45,874 nucleotides of DNA from Zygnema cylindricum. Its lineage: Eukaryota > Streptophyta > Zygnematophyceae > Zygnematales > Zygnemataceae. The stretch covers positions 1 through 45,874 of the forward strand of contig JBBHKE010000208.1 of assembly GCA_037447655.1 (NCBI GenBank). The letters run 5' to 3'. This document shows positions 30,847-40,934 of this stretch, piece by piece. The position numbers and the translations under genes are program-made. The notes under the pieces are model-generated. The model was not told the DNA's origin. It saw nothing but the letters and a program-made list of their open reading frames with translations, and did not search any database. How positions within the stretch are numbered: position 1 is the stretch's first letter; each line of letters opens with the position of its first letter.

Positions 30847-32737
30847 CTATTTTTCTTTCAACTTCCACAAACAAGTAAACAAACACCCCCTCCCCTTTTT
30901 CCTTTTCTTTTTCCTTTTTCCTTTTCCTTTCATAAAACTTAAGTATTTAACACAGTGCATTAAATGAACTGAAATGATAATTGTATCACACATTTTATTT
31001 AACATCCCATTTTTCTTAAATCCGAGCAAAGATTTTATCCACCTCTTCTCTTTTCCATCCACACTAAATCCACTTTCCCTCTTGAAATTCAAACAACCAG
31101 CCCCATCCCCAACCTGCAACACATACCCGGATGATAACCCTTTTACAGGCACATCTTCACAAGAGACATCACACCAAGTAGTGATGTCAAATCCACCCAC
31201 CTCCAAATATTCCCAAAAACCACTAGTCCCCACTAAGTTCCTCATAAGATCTACATCTTCCGTACTCATATTTTTATCCATGATAATTACCCCATTTTCT
31301 GAACTTCCCTCACTGTCTCCCATGGAATTCTTTCCACTATCACTTTCTATTTCAATTCCCAATAAATATTTCTCTTCTCCCCTATCCTTTAAAACCCCCT
31401 CTAGAATTAATTCTCCCCTTTCCTCGGAATCCGTTGAAGTCTCCCTTTCCGACCAGTTTTCTGTTTCCAAAATATCTATGAAACTATCCTCAATATTTTG
31501 AACTTCTTCAGGTATCTCCTCTCTCTTTACTTCCCTTATACCTCCAAAAGCACACTGTTGCCTTCGTCCAATTTCTGTGTACTTTTCTATCTTCCCCATT
31601 CTACCGATGTGAAGAAGCTCCAATTTTTCTTCATCCTCTTTCTCCTCTTCCTCTTCGTCCTCCTCATCCACATTCCAACTTCTAAGTTTTTCCAAACAAG
31701 GGCATTCCTCCATATAATGACCCGGTTCCCTACAAAAGAAGCAAACCCCTTTTTTCAAAGCTCCCGTGTCTTTTCTTCTCCCCCTTTTTCCACCAAAGTT
31801 CCGATAAGGTTTACCTTTGTCTTTCTTCCTCTCATCACGCTTCCGCTCGTCACCACCGTTCCTCTCATTACGTTTCTGCTCGTCACCGCCGTTCCTCTCA
31901 TCACGCTTCCACCAATCACCACCAGCTGAAAATGCATTGACCCTGTCCTTTCCCCTACGAAGCTCCAAAGTGCTTTCCCTCACAAGAATTATCCCCATGG
32001 TAAAGCTCCAAGTCCATGAGGAGCCATCCATTGCCTGCATACGATGAATAATGTTTTCGTACTCACTTGGGAGTTTCATAAGTAGTGTATTAATCTTACT
32101 CTCCTCAGATTCTACATATCCCGCACTAGCTAGCTCAACATATAACGCAGCAATATCATTACAAAACTCTATCATGCTACCGCCTTTATAAACATAGGCA
32201 TCTATTTCTTGTTTTACTAATTGCTGCCTCTGAATAGTCTCACTCTTATAAATCTGAATTAGTACTTCCCATATCTCTGAAGACTTGGTTAGACTTAAAA
32301 GAGTGATAGCTATCGACTTAGACACATATCTAAGTATGAGATGTTTTTGCTATAGTGTTTTTGTATTCCCATATTTTTCTGTCATTTTCTTCAGTTTTAA
32401 TCCCTACATGTGGTACCATAGCTGAGAGCCTAGTTCCCCTCACTATAGGTGTCCCTTTTTCCTTCTCCCCTATTTCCCCATCCACGGAAAGATTCTTCCC
32501 TTCACCTTCTGTTGCATCTGAGCTCCGGATGATATTCTGGGCAGCCTCAGATGAATCTCCATAGTAAGCTCTTCCAAAGCCAGGTGGCGGATATCTCACT
32601 TGTCCCGAAACAATTCCCCATAAGTGCTTCTCGAAAAGCAATCCCGCCATTGTAAACTCCCGATAAGTGAAGTCTGTTCCATCGAACATAGGCACCCTAG
32701 ATGGTGGGCCCATAACCTGAAACTCTGAGACCTCCAT
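30847..32737 (-). pseudogene. Chimeric gag/residual-pol gene of element C (one base slip from a single open frame)
   Basis: Gag starts at ATG 32737 in the LTR (MEVSEFQVMGPPSRVPMFDG). A one-base gain in an A run near 32357 shifts the frame; from 32325 to 30847 there is an unbroken 492-residue frame. It holds the gag core (LYVELASAGY...LMKLPSEYENI), Arg/Asp repeats (KRDERNGGDE), zinc knuckle CFFCREPGHYMEEC, an acidic linker and QQCAFGG. It then skips protease, integrase and RT, and resumes with shrunken RNase H-region pieces (EEKYLLGIEIE, GVIIMDKNMS, FDITTWCDVS, SSGYVLQVGDGAGC). The catalytic motifs DTGAS, YVDD and the integrase triad are absent. The deletions left the frame open, so Gag-fusion expression is conceivable for close relatives without the slip. 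Confidence 0.8.
32703..32717 (-). other. Primer-binding site of element C (half-tRNA type)
   Basis: GGTTATGGGCCCACC directly after the LTR is a full 15-base complement of the initiator tRNA-Met anticodon arm. In the gag frame it encodes the V-M-G-P-P segment. Confidence 0.85.
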
Positions 32738-33646
32738 TGGCCCTCAAAGTATGCAGATCCAAAAGAAGCTAATCTAGATAGTGCCGACTCCAAGTTGATA
32801 TAAACCCAAATGACTGACCCCTTGACAGTCAAAACCCCAATATAGATTCACCCCTGTGAATTAACACTTTCTGTGTGCTCAGTTCCACCACAGAATGCAA
32901 AGTTAAAATATGAGATTTGGACACATTCACCCACTTTGACTTTCCCTTAGAAATACAACCACCCTGCCAGACAAAAACTCTGACCGACTACACCCCTATG
33001 TAGCCTGGACTCCCCTGAGTCCGCAGCAAAAAGAATCACTGAAAATGGTCAAGTAAATTGATAGTTATGGCTGGCCAAAGTTTGCCATTTATACAGGGTG
33101 CTCTCTGGGAGAGGCAGCTGCCTACCCAAAATTTTCTAAGTCCTATACCCTCTCTAAAACTCTATCTAGTGAAGTACGGCACCAATCAAATTACTGTGTC
33201 GTACAGAAAAGTACAGGTGCCGGTGTACTTTATGTACGGCCATTGTACGACATGGCCAAAATGTCGACACGTGTCAAATCGGGATTAGTTCCTGTAATCT
33301 CCGGAATTCCCGTAGTCCACTGTTATCACGCCACGTGTCATCTGACGTGGCAAAGACCGTTAAACGCCAAAAATGCCTTTTCCGTGATCGCGGCGCCTAT
33401 CGTGGCCGTCTGATCAAAACCGGCTATAATCCTAGCTGTTGAAATTCGACGCGCGGTATTTGTTTCGCCATCGAAACAAATGCGCGGTATTTGTTTCGCT
33501 ATCGAAACAAATGCGCGGTATTTGTTTCGATATCGAAACAAATGCGCGGTATCCGTTCTGTCCCCATACCGTACTTCGTACTAATTTAAACTGTATCTAT
33601 GTACTAAGTATCTATTAGCCGTTAAACGGATTAATCTACATATAAC
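32718..33646 (-). repeat. 5-prime LTR of element C, proximal piece
   Basis: Nearly identical to 29586 to about 30510. It is interrupted at 33646 by solo LTR E and continues at 34696-35009. Confidence 0.92.
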
Positions 33647-34690
33647 TGTTGAAATAAGTAGTTTTTAATATATTTTCTAGGTCTAAATTTATTAGAAAAG
33701 AAAATTTAGGCAGCCTGCCTCTATCTCTTCTCTCTCTCTCTCCCCCATACTTGTTGTAGTCACTGAATGAGAGAGAGAGAGAGAGCAATGGAGCCATGGC
33801 TGCCTCAACTCCATTGGAAGGACTAAAGAGTGGCTTAAGCCACTCTCAACAAAAGGTTGAGTCCGGCAGGACTCGAACCCCCGACCAGCAGAGCGCGGCG
33901 TAGCCGTTAGCTCTAACCAGTCTGTCGTAGAAGTCCGTTAGGAGATATAGGGTTTCATTACTATTTAAACTATTGTAATGTACTAGATTCATTTAACTGA
34001 AACCCTTAACGCCACACATAGATACAGTTCTACGAAATACGAAGTACTGTACTTGTTTGAAATGGATATCGCGCATTTTGTTTCGAAAGCGAAACAAATA
34101 TCGCGCAAGTATTTATTACGGCCGAGATTGAATTTCACGTCAAATCTAACGGCGCACATCATCGCCGAAAATCCCGGAATGGTCATTTTGGCATTTAGTG
34201 ACGTGGCATGACCTGGCGCCACGTGGGAAGACATCTTTCGGTCGCGAGAATTCAGAGGAACGTACGGACGAGTGGAAAGTGGACACGCGTCCACTTAATG
34301 GCCGTGTTGTACAGAGGCCGTATAGAAAGTACATCGGCAGTAGTACTTTCTTGTACTATACAGTTTTGTGATTGGTTAGTACAGGCAGTAGATAGGAGCT
34401 GTGAGAGGGAAGTAGGAAAAACTAGGACTTAGGAAAATTTAGGTAGATAGTCCTCTCTCTGAGAGTTTGTATAAATTGGCATCTTTGCCACCCTATAACT
34501 TATCGCTTGGTTGGGCGTTTTCAGTGATTCTTTTTGCTACGGACTCACGGGAGTCCAGGTTGTACAGTGGTGCAGTCAAATTGTCAGTTTGCCTTCTTGG
34601 GCAGAAGTGGTCGTGGCTTAAAGTGGGTTAGTTAACCACTATCTAGAGGCTTCCTGTATTATGTAGTCCAATGGAGGACACAGAGTTGCA
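33647..34690 (+). mobile_element. Solo LTR E (copia, related to LTR A)
   Basis: 1044 bp, TGTTGAAATAAGTAG...CAGAGTTGCA, with perfect TSD ATAAC at 33642-33646 and 34691-34695. It is left after recombination between two LTRs of a lost element. Sense-strand promoter elements: GACGTGGC and GCCACGTGG (34200-34227), palindrome GTATAGAAAGTAC/GTACTTTC (34320-34355), ATTGG CCAAT box (34371-34375), and TATAAA (34470-34475). It ends with ATGGAGGACACAGAGTTGCA, the gag start of the family. It is the youngest insertion of the nest. Confidence 0.95.
33851..33930 (-). promoter_or_regulatory. tRNA-like block in solo LTR E, antisense
   Basis: On the minus strand: GCTAACGGCTACGCC A-box-like (about 33898-33912), a perfect B-box GGTTCGAGTCC (33869-33879) and T4 (33851-33854). 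The offset from the LTR start (about 204-283 bp) equals that in LTR A. Confidence 0.5.
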
Positions 34691-34695
34691 ATAAC

Positions 34696-35009
34696 GATTT
34701 ATATATCTATCAAACCCACTATATCGTAATATCTGTTCTAGACATAACGGCTAGAGCTAACGGCTAATGCGGATTGACGGACGGTAGGTACCAGGATCAA
34801 TTCCTGGGTCCGTCAAGTAACTTTTGGTAAGTCTACCTAATTTACCCCCTGTCTTCTCTAGAGAGCCTAGGCTGCCATGGCTCTAGCTCCCTATCCAGCC
34901 TTCAGTGACTACAACAAGTGTGGGGGCTTGGAAAGGGGAGTTAGAGGCAGACCGCCTCCGCTCTTTTTCTTATCCTAATACAGACCTAGAAAATACTCAA
35001 ATATCAACA
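34696..35009 (-). repeat. 5-prime LTR of element C, distal piece
   Basis: Matches 30520-30828 and ends ATATCAACA before the right AACAC duplication. It contains the LTR's tRNA-like block. Confidence 0.92.
34743..34825 (+). promoter_or_regulatory. tRNA-like block in LTR C (5-prime copy), antisense
   Basis: Here the T-arm is intact: CCAGG-ATCAATT-CCTGG (34792-34808) gives a 5-bp stem and a 7-base loop as in tRNA. A-box-like GCTAACGGCTAATGCGG lies upstream and T4 follows at 34822-34825. Confidence 0.55.
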
Positions 35010-35116
35010 AACACTCCCTTAAAGCTTTAGACTCAGTATACTGGCGCAACTGCGGTGATAAACTAGCGCAGCATCGCAGCATAGCAATATAGCAATTAGC
35101 AAGTCACCCAATCCCA

Positions 35117-38100
35117 CTATATCTCAATGGTTGATTTATCGCAGAGTGGCAGTATAGCAGTGCAGCAATTCAACAATTCACTTAATCCCACTGCGTCCCT
35201 ACAATACTTCAACTTAGGAGCAGGAAGAGCTTTAGTGAGCATATCAGCAATCATTTTTGCATCTGGCAAATAACATAATTTAATCACTCTAGAGAACACT
35301 TTTTCTCTTACAAAGTGTAATTGTACATCCATGTGCTTGCTTTTGAAGTGATGACTCGGGTTAGAAGCAATGGGAATGGCAGCCTGGTTATCACACCAGA
35401 TCACCTGTGGACCAACTTGCATGTATCCTAGTTCTTGTAACATGGATTTTACCCATAATAGTTCTTTGAGGGCCGAGCTTGCTACCATATATTTTGACTC
35501 CATTGTCGACTGTGCTGTAACCTTTTGAAGTTTCCTGCTCCAGCAGCACGTACCGTTCCCAATTTGTAGAACGAATCCTGTGGTGGATTTCCAGCTTGGC
35601 ATGTCGCCATAGCTTGCATCTATCCATGTTTGCTGCTTGACTTCTCCTCCGCCTAGAGTGAGTTTGAGATGTTTAGTTCCTGCCAAATATCTGAAGACTC
35701 TCCTTGCTGCATCAAGATCAGATTTTCTCGGATTTTCTAGACTCCTGCTCAGTACCCCGACTGCTGCAGCAATGTCAAGACGGGTACAGTTCATGAAATA
35801 TATTAAGTTTCTCACTATCTGTCTATAAGGTATTATTGTCATAGGATCATTCTCCCCTGACTCTAAATTCTCGCTAACAATGACACCTGGTTTTGTCTCT
35901 TCTCCCTCTAACTTCTGCCGAAACTCCATTGGAGTTAAACATCCTTTTGCCCCCCGCATTCCGTACTCATCTAACCAATAGTCTGTTTTTGAGTCAATTT
36001 TATTATTTTCTTATTTTTGTCCCTCTCTACCTGGATACCAAAAATATATTTTGCCTCACCGAGGTCTTTCATCTCGAACCGTGAGTTTAGAGCAGTTTTC
36101 ATTTTGTTTATTTCAGCCATTGATTTGCTAATTAATAGCAAATCATCTACATATACTGCTATATACACTATCCCATTTTCACCCTTTAGAACGTAGACAG
36201 AGTGATCAGAACTTATCCTTTGAAATCCTAAGCTAGTCAAGAATTCATCAAGCTTTAGATTCCACTGTCTAGGGGCCTGTTTTAGGCCGTACAAAGATTT
36301 TAGCAACTTGCATACTAAGTGCTCTTTTCTTGGTTCCACATACTTTTCAGGCTGCCGCATGTAAATGGTCTCTTCTAGTTCTCCGTGCAAAAAGGTCGTC
36401 TTTACATCCATCTGATGTATTTCCATATCTTCTATAGCAGCTAGAGACAGCAAAATCCTAACTGTCAGAAATCTTACAACCAGAGAAAATGTTTCTTCAA
36501 AATCAATTCCTTCCTTTTGATTATACCCCTTTGCCACAAGTCAGGCCTTATAACGTTCAATGGTGTTATCGGGATTTAACTTCACCTTAAATACCCATTT
36601 GCTGCCGATCGCTTTTCGGTATGGAGGAAGGTCCACAAGCTCCCATGTTTGGGCCTCCATGATGGACTTCATTTCGTCGTTTGCTGCCTCGATCCAGTGA
36701 TTCCGTTCTGGTGATGAGAAGGCCTCCTGAATGGTCAAAGGCTCCCCTGAGGTTGCCGAGTAGGCAAAGTGAGAGGAGCTTGCTTGCAGGCGGCTGCTTG
36801 ATCTTCTTCCCCCCGGAAATTTTGAGGCTGAGATCGTCGGATGTCGTGCATTGCGCTGATTGCGCTGGTTGGGATCTGTGTGTACTGACTGCTGTTGGTT
36901 CGTCTGGACCCGAAGTTGTTGAGGAACTTCGAGAGAGTCTGACTCCAGAGTCACTACCGGAGTTTGTGGAATCTGCGGGACAATTTCCTGCATGCAATCT
37001 AAAATGACATATTCTTGTACCTTTTGTTGTTTTTGCTGCTCTGTCATTTGAAATAAATCTATGGAGTCTAGTTCATCTTTAACAATGATGTTCCTTGCGA
37101 AAACTATTTTCTGCCTCTCAAACACAAAGACTCTATAACCTTTTGAGTGATCATCATATCCTAACAGAATACCCGGTGATCCCTCGTGTCCATTTTCCAT
37201 CTATCTGTAGACATATCCAATATAGAGCATTGACAACCAAAGACTTTGAAATGGCTAACATCTGGTTTGCTACCTGTCCAGATCTCGTAAGGAGTAGTTT
37301 CTACCGATCTTGATCCTATCATATTTTTAATATAAACTGCACAATTTAGAGCCTCAACCCAGAATTTCGGATCCACATTTTTATCTGCGAGCATCGACCT
37401 AGAGCTCTCCATGAGAGTTCTATTTAGTCTTTCCAACACCCTATTTTGTTCTGGTGAATATGGAACAGTTAATAGATGACTAATGCCTTCCTCGAGTAAA
37501 AAGGTTTCAAATTCTTTCGATGTATATTCACCACCATTCTCCGATCTGAGCTGCAAAATAGGTGAATTGTGAAGTTTTTCAGCCCATGCTTTATAGTGTT
37601 TGAAGTGACCAAACACTACACTCTTCTCATTCATGAAGTAAACTTTTGTAAACCTGGAGAAATCATATGTGAAGGTGACCATATATTTCATCCCTCGGCA
37701 GATGGAACCTTCGCCGGACCAAAGACATCCGAATGAATTTGTTGTAAGAGTTTCTGTGACCGATGCTCAAACTCTTTAGGAAATGGCAATCTGTGGATTT
37801 TGCCTAAAGCGTAACCATCACAAGTATTGACCCGCTCATATGTGATTAATACACCCTCTAATTTTCCAGCAAGGACCATTTTCCTCAAACTATCATAGTA
37901 TACATGGCCTAATCTTTTATGCCACAACTCATCTGAGTGCAAAATACCGGAGTACAGAACAACATTCTCCTTGATATTAGCCATACCCATGCGATACATC
38001 TAGCTACTATCTCTAGTACCTGTAACCGCAACCTTGCCATTTTTGCTAACAACCTGCCTGCCATTTTTCAAATTAACCTCAAAGCCTTTACTCTCTACCA

Positions 38101-39176
38101 ACGACGTAGAAAACATATTTTTCTTAAAGTCAGGCACAAACAAGACATTGTGAAGAGTCCTTTCAATTGATTTTCTTTCTACATCAACTAGTAAAGACAC
38201 ATCACCCACAGCACGAGTCTGGACACTCATTCCACAAGCATAATAAAAATTTTTCTCGGGCGTTGCTTTCAGATTTTTGAAAAAGGCCTTGTTCTAGCAC
38301 ATGTTGGTTGACGCTCCTGTATCCATTATCCATCCAGGGTCCTTCGCGCCCTCGATTGCAGCCGCCATAGCGAATTGATCCGTATCGTCCTCCGTAGAAA
38401 CTGTCAAAGTCTCGTCTTGGAGAGACGAAGAAGCCGAAAATAGTGCATTTCCACGAGGTGTAGGCTCCGTGAAGCCTTTTTAAAACTAGCTTTGTTGCCA
38501 TCCCGGCCTGTATAAACCTTTATCGTTAGTATTTTTAAGCTTAGGTCAGAATTTGTATCCATGACCTCTCTCACTACAATAAAAACATGCATTGTTGGAT
38601 TGTCTATTTCCACCTTGATTAAACTGTCTGAACTGATTAAATTGATTCCTTTGCTGATTAAATTGTCCTTTTCTCTCAAAGTTTGAATTAAAAGCCTCTA
38701 CTTGCTCAACATTGAGAATATTAGATGTAGCTTCCTCTTTTAGTAAAATATTGATGGCTAACTGTAAAGTCCAGCTAGCTTTATCTTTTTGTTTGAGCAT
38801 GTCAGATGCTCCTTTCATACTACGAGGGAGACCCCTCATGAGCAATGTTGCCTGTTGAAAATGAGGAAACACCCCACCTGCACAAGCATGTGCATCTACA
38901 AGGATACGAAATCCAGTTATCCAAGGCAGTCTGCCCTGTCTGTCCGAATGAATTGCGAACAGCGATGAAATATTTGGTCGCCATTGCGGGAAGGTCAATG
39001 GTAGACAGTTTAGTCTTCTGACAAAGACTAGAGATGCGGTTAAACAGTGTCTGAGGCGTCTCATTCTTCAAACACCAGAATTCCGTGAATTCCTTGATGG
39101 CTGATTCGTTCCTCTCGGTGTAGAGGAGTCTCCAGATGTTTAGAAGAGTGGTGCAAGGGGTAGGATTCGCCACCAT
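35117..39176 (-). pseudogene. Gag-pol of element D (gag, protease, integrase, RT, RNase H), interrupted
   Basis: Gag lies in 39176-38546; its zinc knuckle starts CFYCSERGHG but the last Cys is missing. Protease remnants in 38400-38000 include LHNVLFVPDFKKN. GAG-pre-integrase WHKRLGHVYYDSL is in 37999-37688. Integrase 37691-37161 has IHSDVFGP, then RSENGGEYTS where the family has SDN (second catalytic Asp changed to Glu), then VLERLN. RT 37200-35971 has KWVFKVKLNPDNT, a stop where related copies have Arg (36541, CGA to TGA), and YVDDLLLI. RNase H 35959-35117 has DASYGDMP, CDNQAA and KHMDV. Frame breaks occur at about 38540, 38000, 37690, 37160, 36540 and 35965. Confidence 0.88.
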
Positions 39177-39285
39177 ATGAGTTACAACCCGAGCTGCATG
39201 AATTGCTTGCAGCTGGTTAACATAGGCCCTCCCTTAGGCGTGCAACTTCATATCATCGGTGAAGGTAGCTATTACAAGGGTCACC

Positions 39286-40034
39286 TGTTGTTCTACAACC
39301 ACCGGTGCAAGTGGAGGAGTAGCAGTAGTAGTAGAAGTAGACATGATACACTCTTAGAAGCTATCAAGAATCCTACCAAACAGCTGTTCTCAAGTGCTCA
39401 CCAATTCTTATACAAGCATCCAAACCTCACAAAACTCTATCAGAATATAGAATAGCATAAACACTGATAAATCCCAAAGTTTTAGCACAATTGACTTGAC
39501 AACACTCAAGATATAATACTCAGAAGTTTCCCAAAAACTGTGTGCAGTTTACTACTTGGAAGTCTTGGATACATAATATGTTCTGAGTCCTAAGTCTTAT
39601 ACTTGTGTTGAACTGGCAACACCAATGTACTTGAGAGGCACGTCAAACCACCAAGCTACCATTAATCTGTCAAGCTACCACTGAGCTATCACTAAGGTAC
39701 CACTGAGCTATCACAAAGCTACCAATAAGTTTCCCACTAAGTTACCACTGAGTTACCCACTAAGTTGACTAGAATCGTATCTATCGCGGTTGCTCTATCC
39801 TGTACAGAATCACATTAAGAATATCAGACGCTGCGTTGTCCGTACGGAGCATATCAAATATAATCGTAGTTGTGTTGTCCTGTCTGTGTTGCAGCTTCGC
39901 TGCTACGCTACTCTGCTGCTGCGCTGCTCTGGCTGTATAGCAGCTGCGCTGCTCTGTCTGTATAGCAGCTGCGCTGCTCTGTCTGTATAGAAACTGTGCT
40001 GCTCTAAGACTGAAAGCTTTCCAAAAAGACAACA
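39286..40034 (-). repeat. 5-prime LTR of element D
   Basis: 749 bp, homologous to 28851-29584 with scattered differences. It carries the same 11-bp and 25-bp tandem arrays (25-bp units at 39921, 39946 and 39971). Confidence 0.9.
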
Positions 40035-40540
40035 GATTGTACACCCCTATTCATATGGTCGTGCGGACAATAGTACAACATGCCCTCCACCTCCCCGTGT
40101 CCCACATTTCTTCAAACCTGACAGACATTGCTTCTTGGCACCTTCCTCTTATGTTCTCTCTCTAGGTCTTAATCCTTTTAGGTCGTGGAGGGGGCAGTGG
40201 GGCTAGAGAGACTATGGCGCATTGTCGCGGATTCCTTTGTGGTGACTAGGAGGCCCTCCACGCCGATCATGAGGATAGGGTATTGAGCGCCTCTTTCAAA
40301 CCGCGTCGCCCATCTAGGCCATGAGGTGTCCCGACCTCTTATCACTGAGGAATTCACTTAGGCCATGTTGTTGAGCTCTCTCGAGCGCTTCCGACCCTAC
40401 ATCCATTAACTCCTGCACCCCGATCTTCTTCCACTATTGAGGCTTTTCGAGCTCCCAGCTCCCCTGCACCTTCCCTTTTACCCCTTTTTATCCACGCCTT
40501 TGAGTTTTATGAAAGTTTTACTTTAGATCGAGAGGTTTGA
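40035..40540 (+). pseudogene. Non-LTR retrotransposon N-terminal part, continued after element D
   Basis: Across the D target site the frame continues VHPYSYGRADNST. Further on, shifted frames contain ELSRALPTLHPLTPAP and a following Thr-Ile-Glu-Ala-Phe, the segment that precedes the RT domain in this family. Homology ends near TFTLDREV at about 40535. Only the pre-RT region is present, and stops interrupt it. Confidence 0.55.
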
Positions 40541-40611
40541 GGGGGGCCTTGGGTAATTTGTATGAGTTATTTCGCGATGTTTTGCCCCGTGAATCGGGTG
40601 CTTGGGGGTTT

Positions 40612-40637
40612 GTGTGTGTGTGTGTGTGTGTGTGTGT
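40612..40637. repeat. TG dinucleotide microsatellite
   Basis: An uninterrupted TG run of about 26 bases, followed by TTTGTG. Confidence 0.9.
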
Positions 40638-40784
40638 TTGTGCGGATGATGTTTGGGACTCGCTATATAGGGGGATGCGCAGTCTTACGATTCATGGGAG
40701 GGGAGGGGGAGGCTAGTAATAACATAGTGAGGCCACACCTATGGTTTCGCCGATGTGCATGCGGTTGGCAGCGACCGCAAGCCT

Positions 40785-40934
40785 GATCTGTAGGTTCATG
40801 GTAACGACAAGTAGGTGCTGTCGCGTAGTGAGGGAGTAAAAGACGACAGAGCCCAGATGCGTTGGTTCATGGTAACGAGTAGTTGCTGTGGTGTAGTGAG
40901 GGAGGAAATGACGAGAGAGCGCAGATCTGTAGGT
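40785..40934 (+). repeat. 71-bp tandem duplication
   Basis: GGTTCATGGTAACGA recurs at 40793 and 40864, followed in both by AGTGAGGGAG. The words GATCTGTAGG at 40785 and 40924 bracket the pair. Imperfect, two units. Confidence 0.75.

Larger units (their letters stand above)
29586..35009 (-). mobile_element. Copia-type element C, internally deleted, with solo LTR E nested in its 5-prime LTR
   Basis: TSD AACAC lies at 29581-29585 and 35010-35014. The 3-prime LTR is 29586-30828; the 5-prime LTR is 32718-33646 plus 34696-35009, split by E. The internal region is only about 1.9 kb, so most of pol is gone. The two LTRs are very similar, making C younger than A, B and D. It was inserted in D. Confidence 0.92.
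28851..40034 (-). mobile_element. Ty1/copia element D, with element C nested inside
   Basis: LTRs 28851-29584 and 39286-40034 (TGTTGT...ACAACA) flank a minus-strand gag-pol. Flanking 5-mers are GATTT (28846-28850) and GATTG (40035-40039), a TSD with one change. Element C sits exactly at the junction of D's polypurine tract and 3-prime LTR. D belongs to a different lineage from A, B, C, E and F: its LTR has no tRNA-like block, and the sequence after its 5-prime LTR (GGTGACCCTTGTAATAG) matches neither the half-tRNA nor the standard initiator tRNA-Met site. Confidence 0.9.

Noticed and set aside
31498-31929. 143-residue plus-strand open frame
   Set aside because: It is the antisense shadow of the long gag frame of element C and shows no family resemblance.
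39255-39285. Standard tRNA primer-binding site for element D
   Set aside because: The sequence next to the LTR (GGTGACCCTTGTAATAG) does not begin TGG and I could not match it to a tRNA end or anticodon arm.
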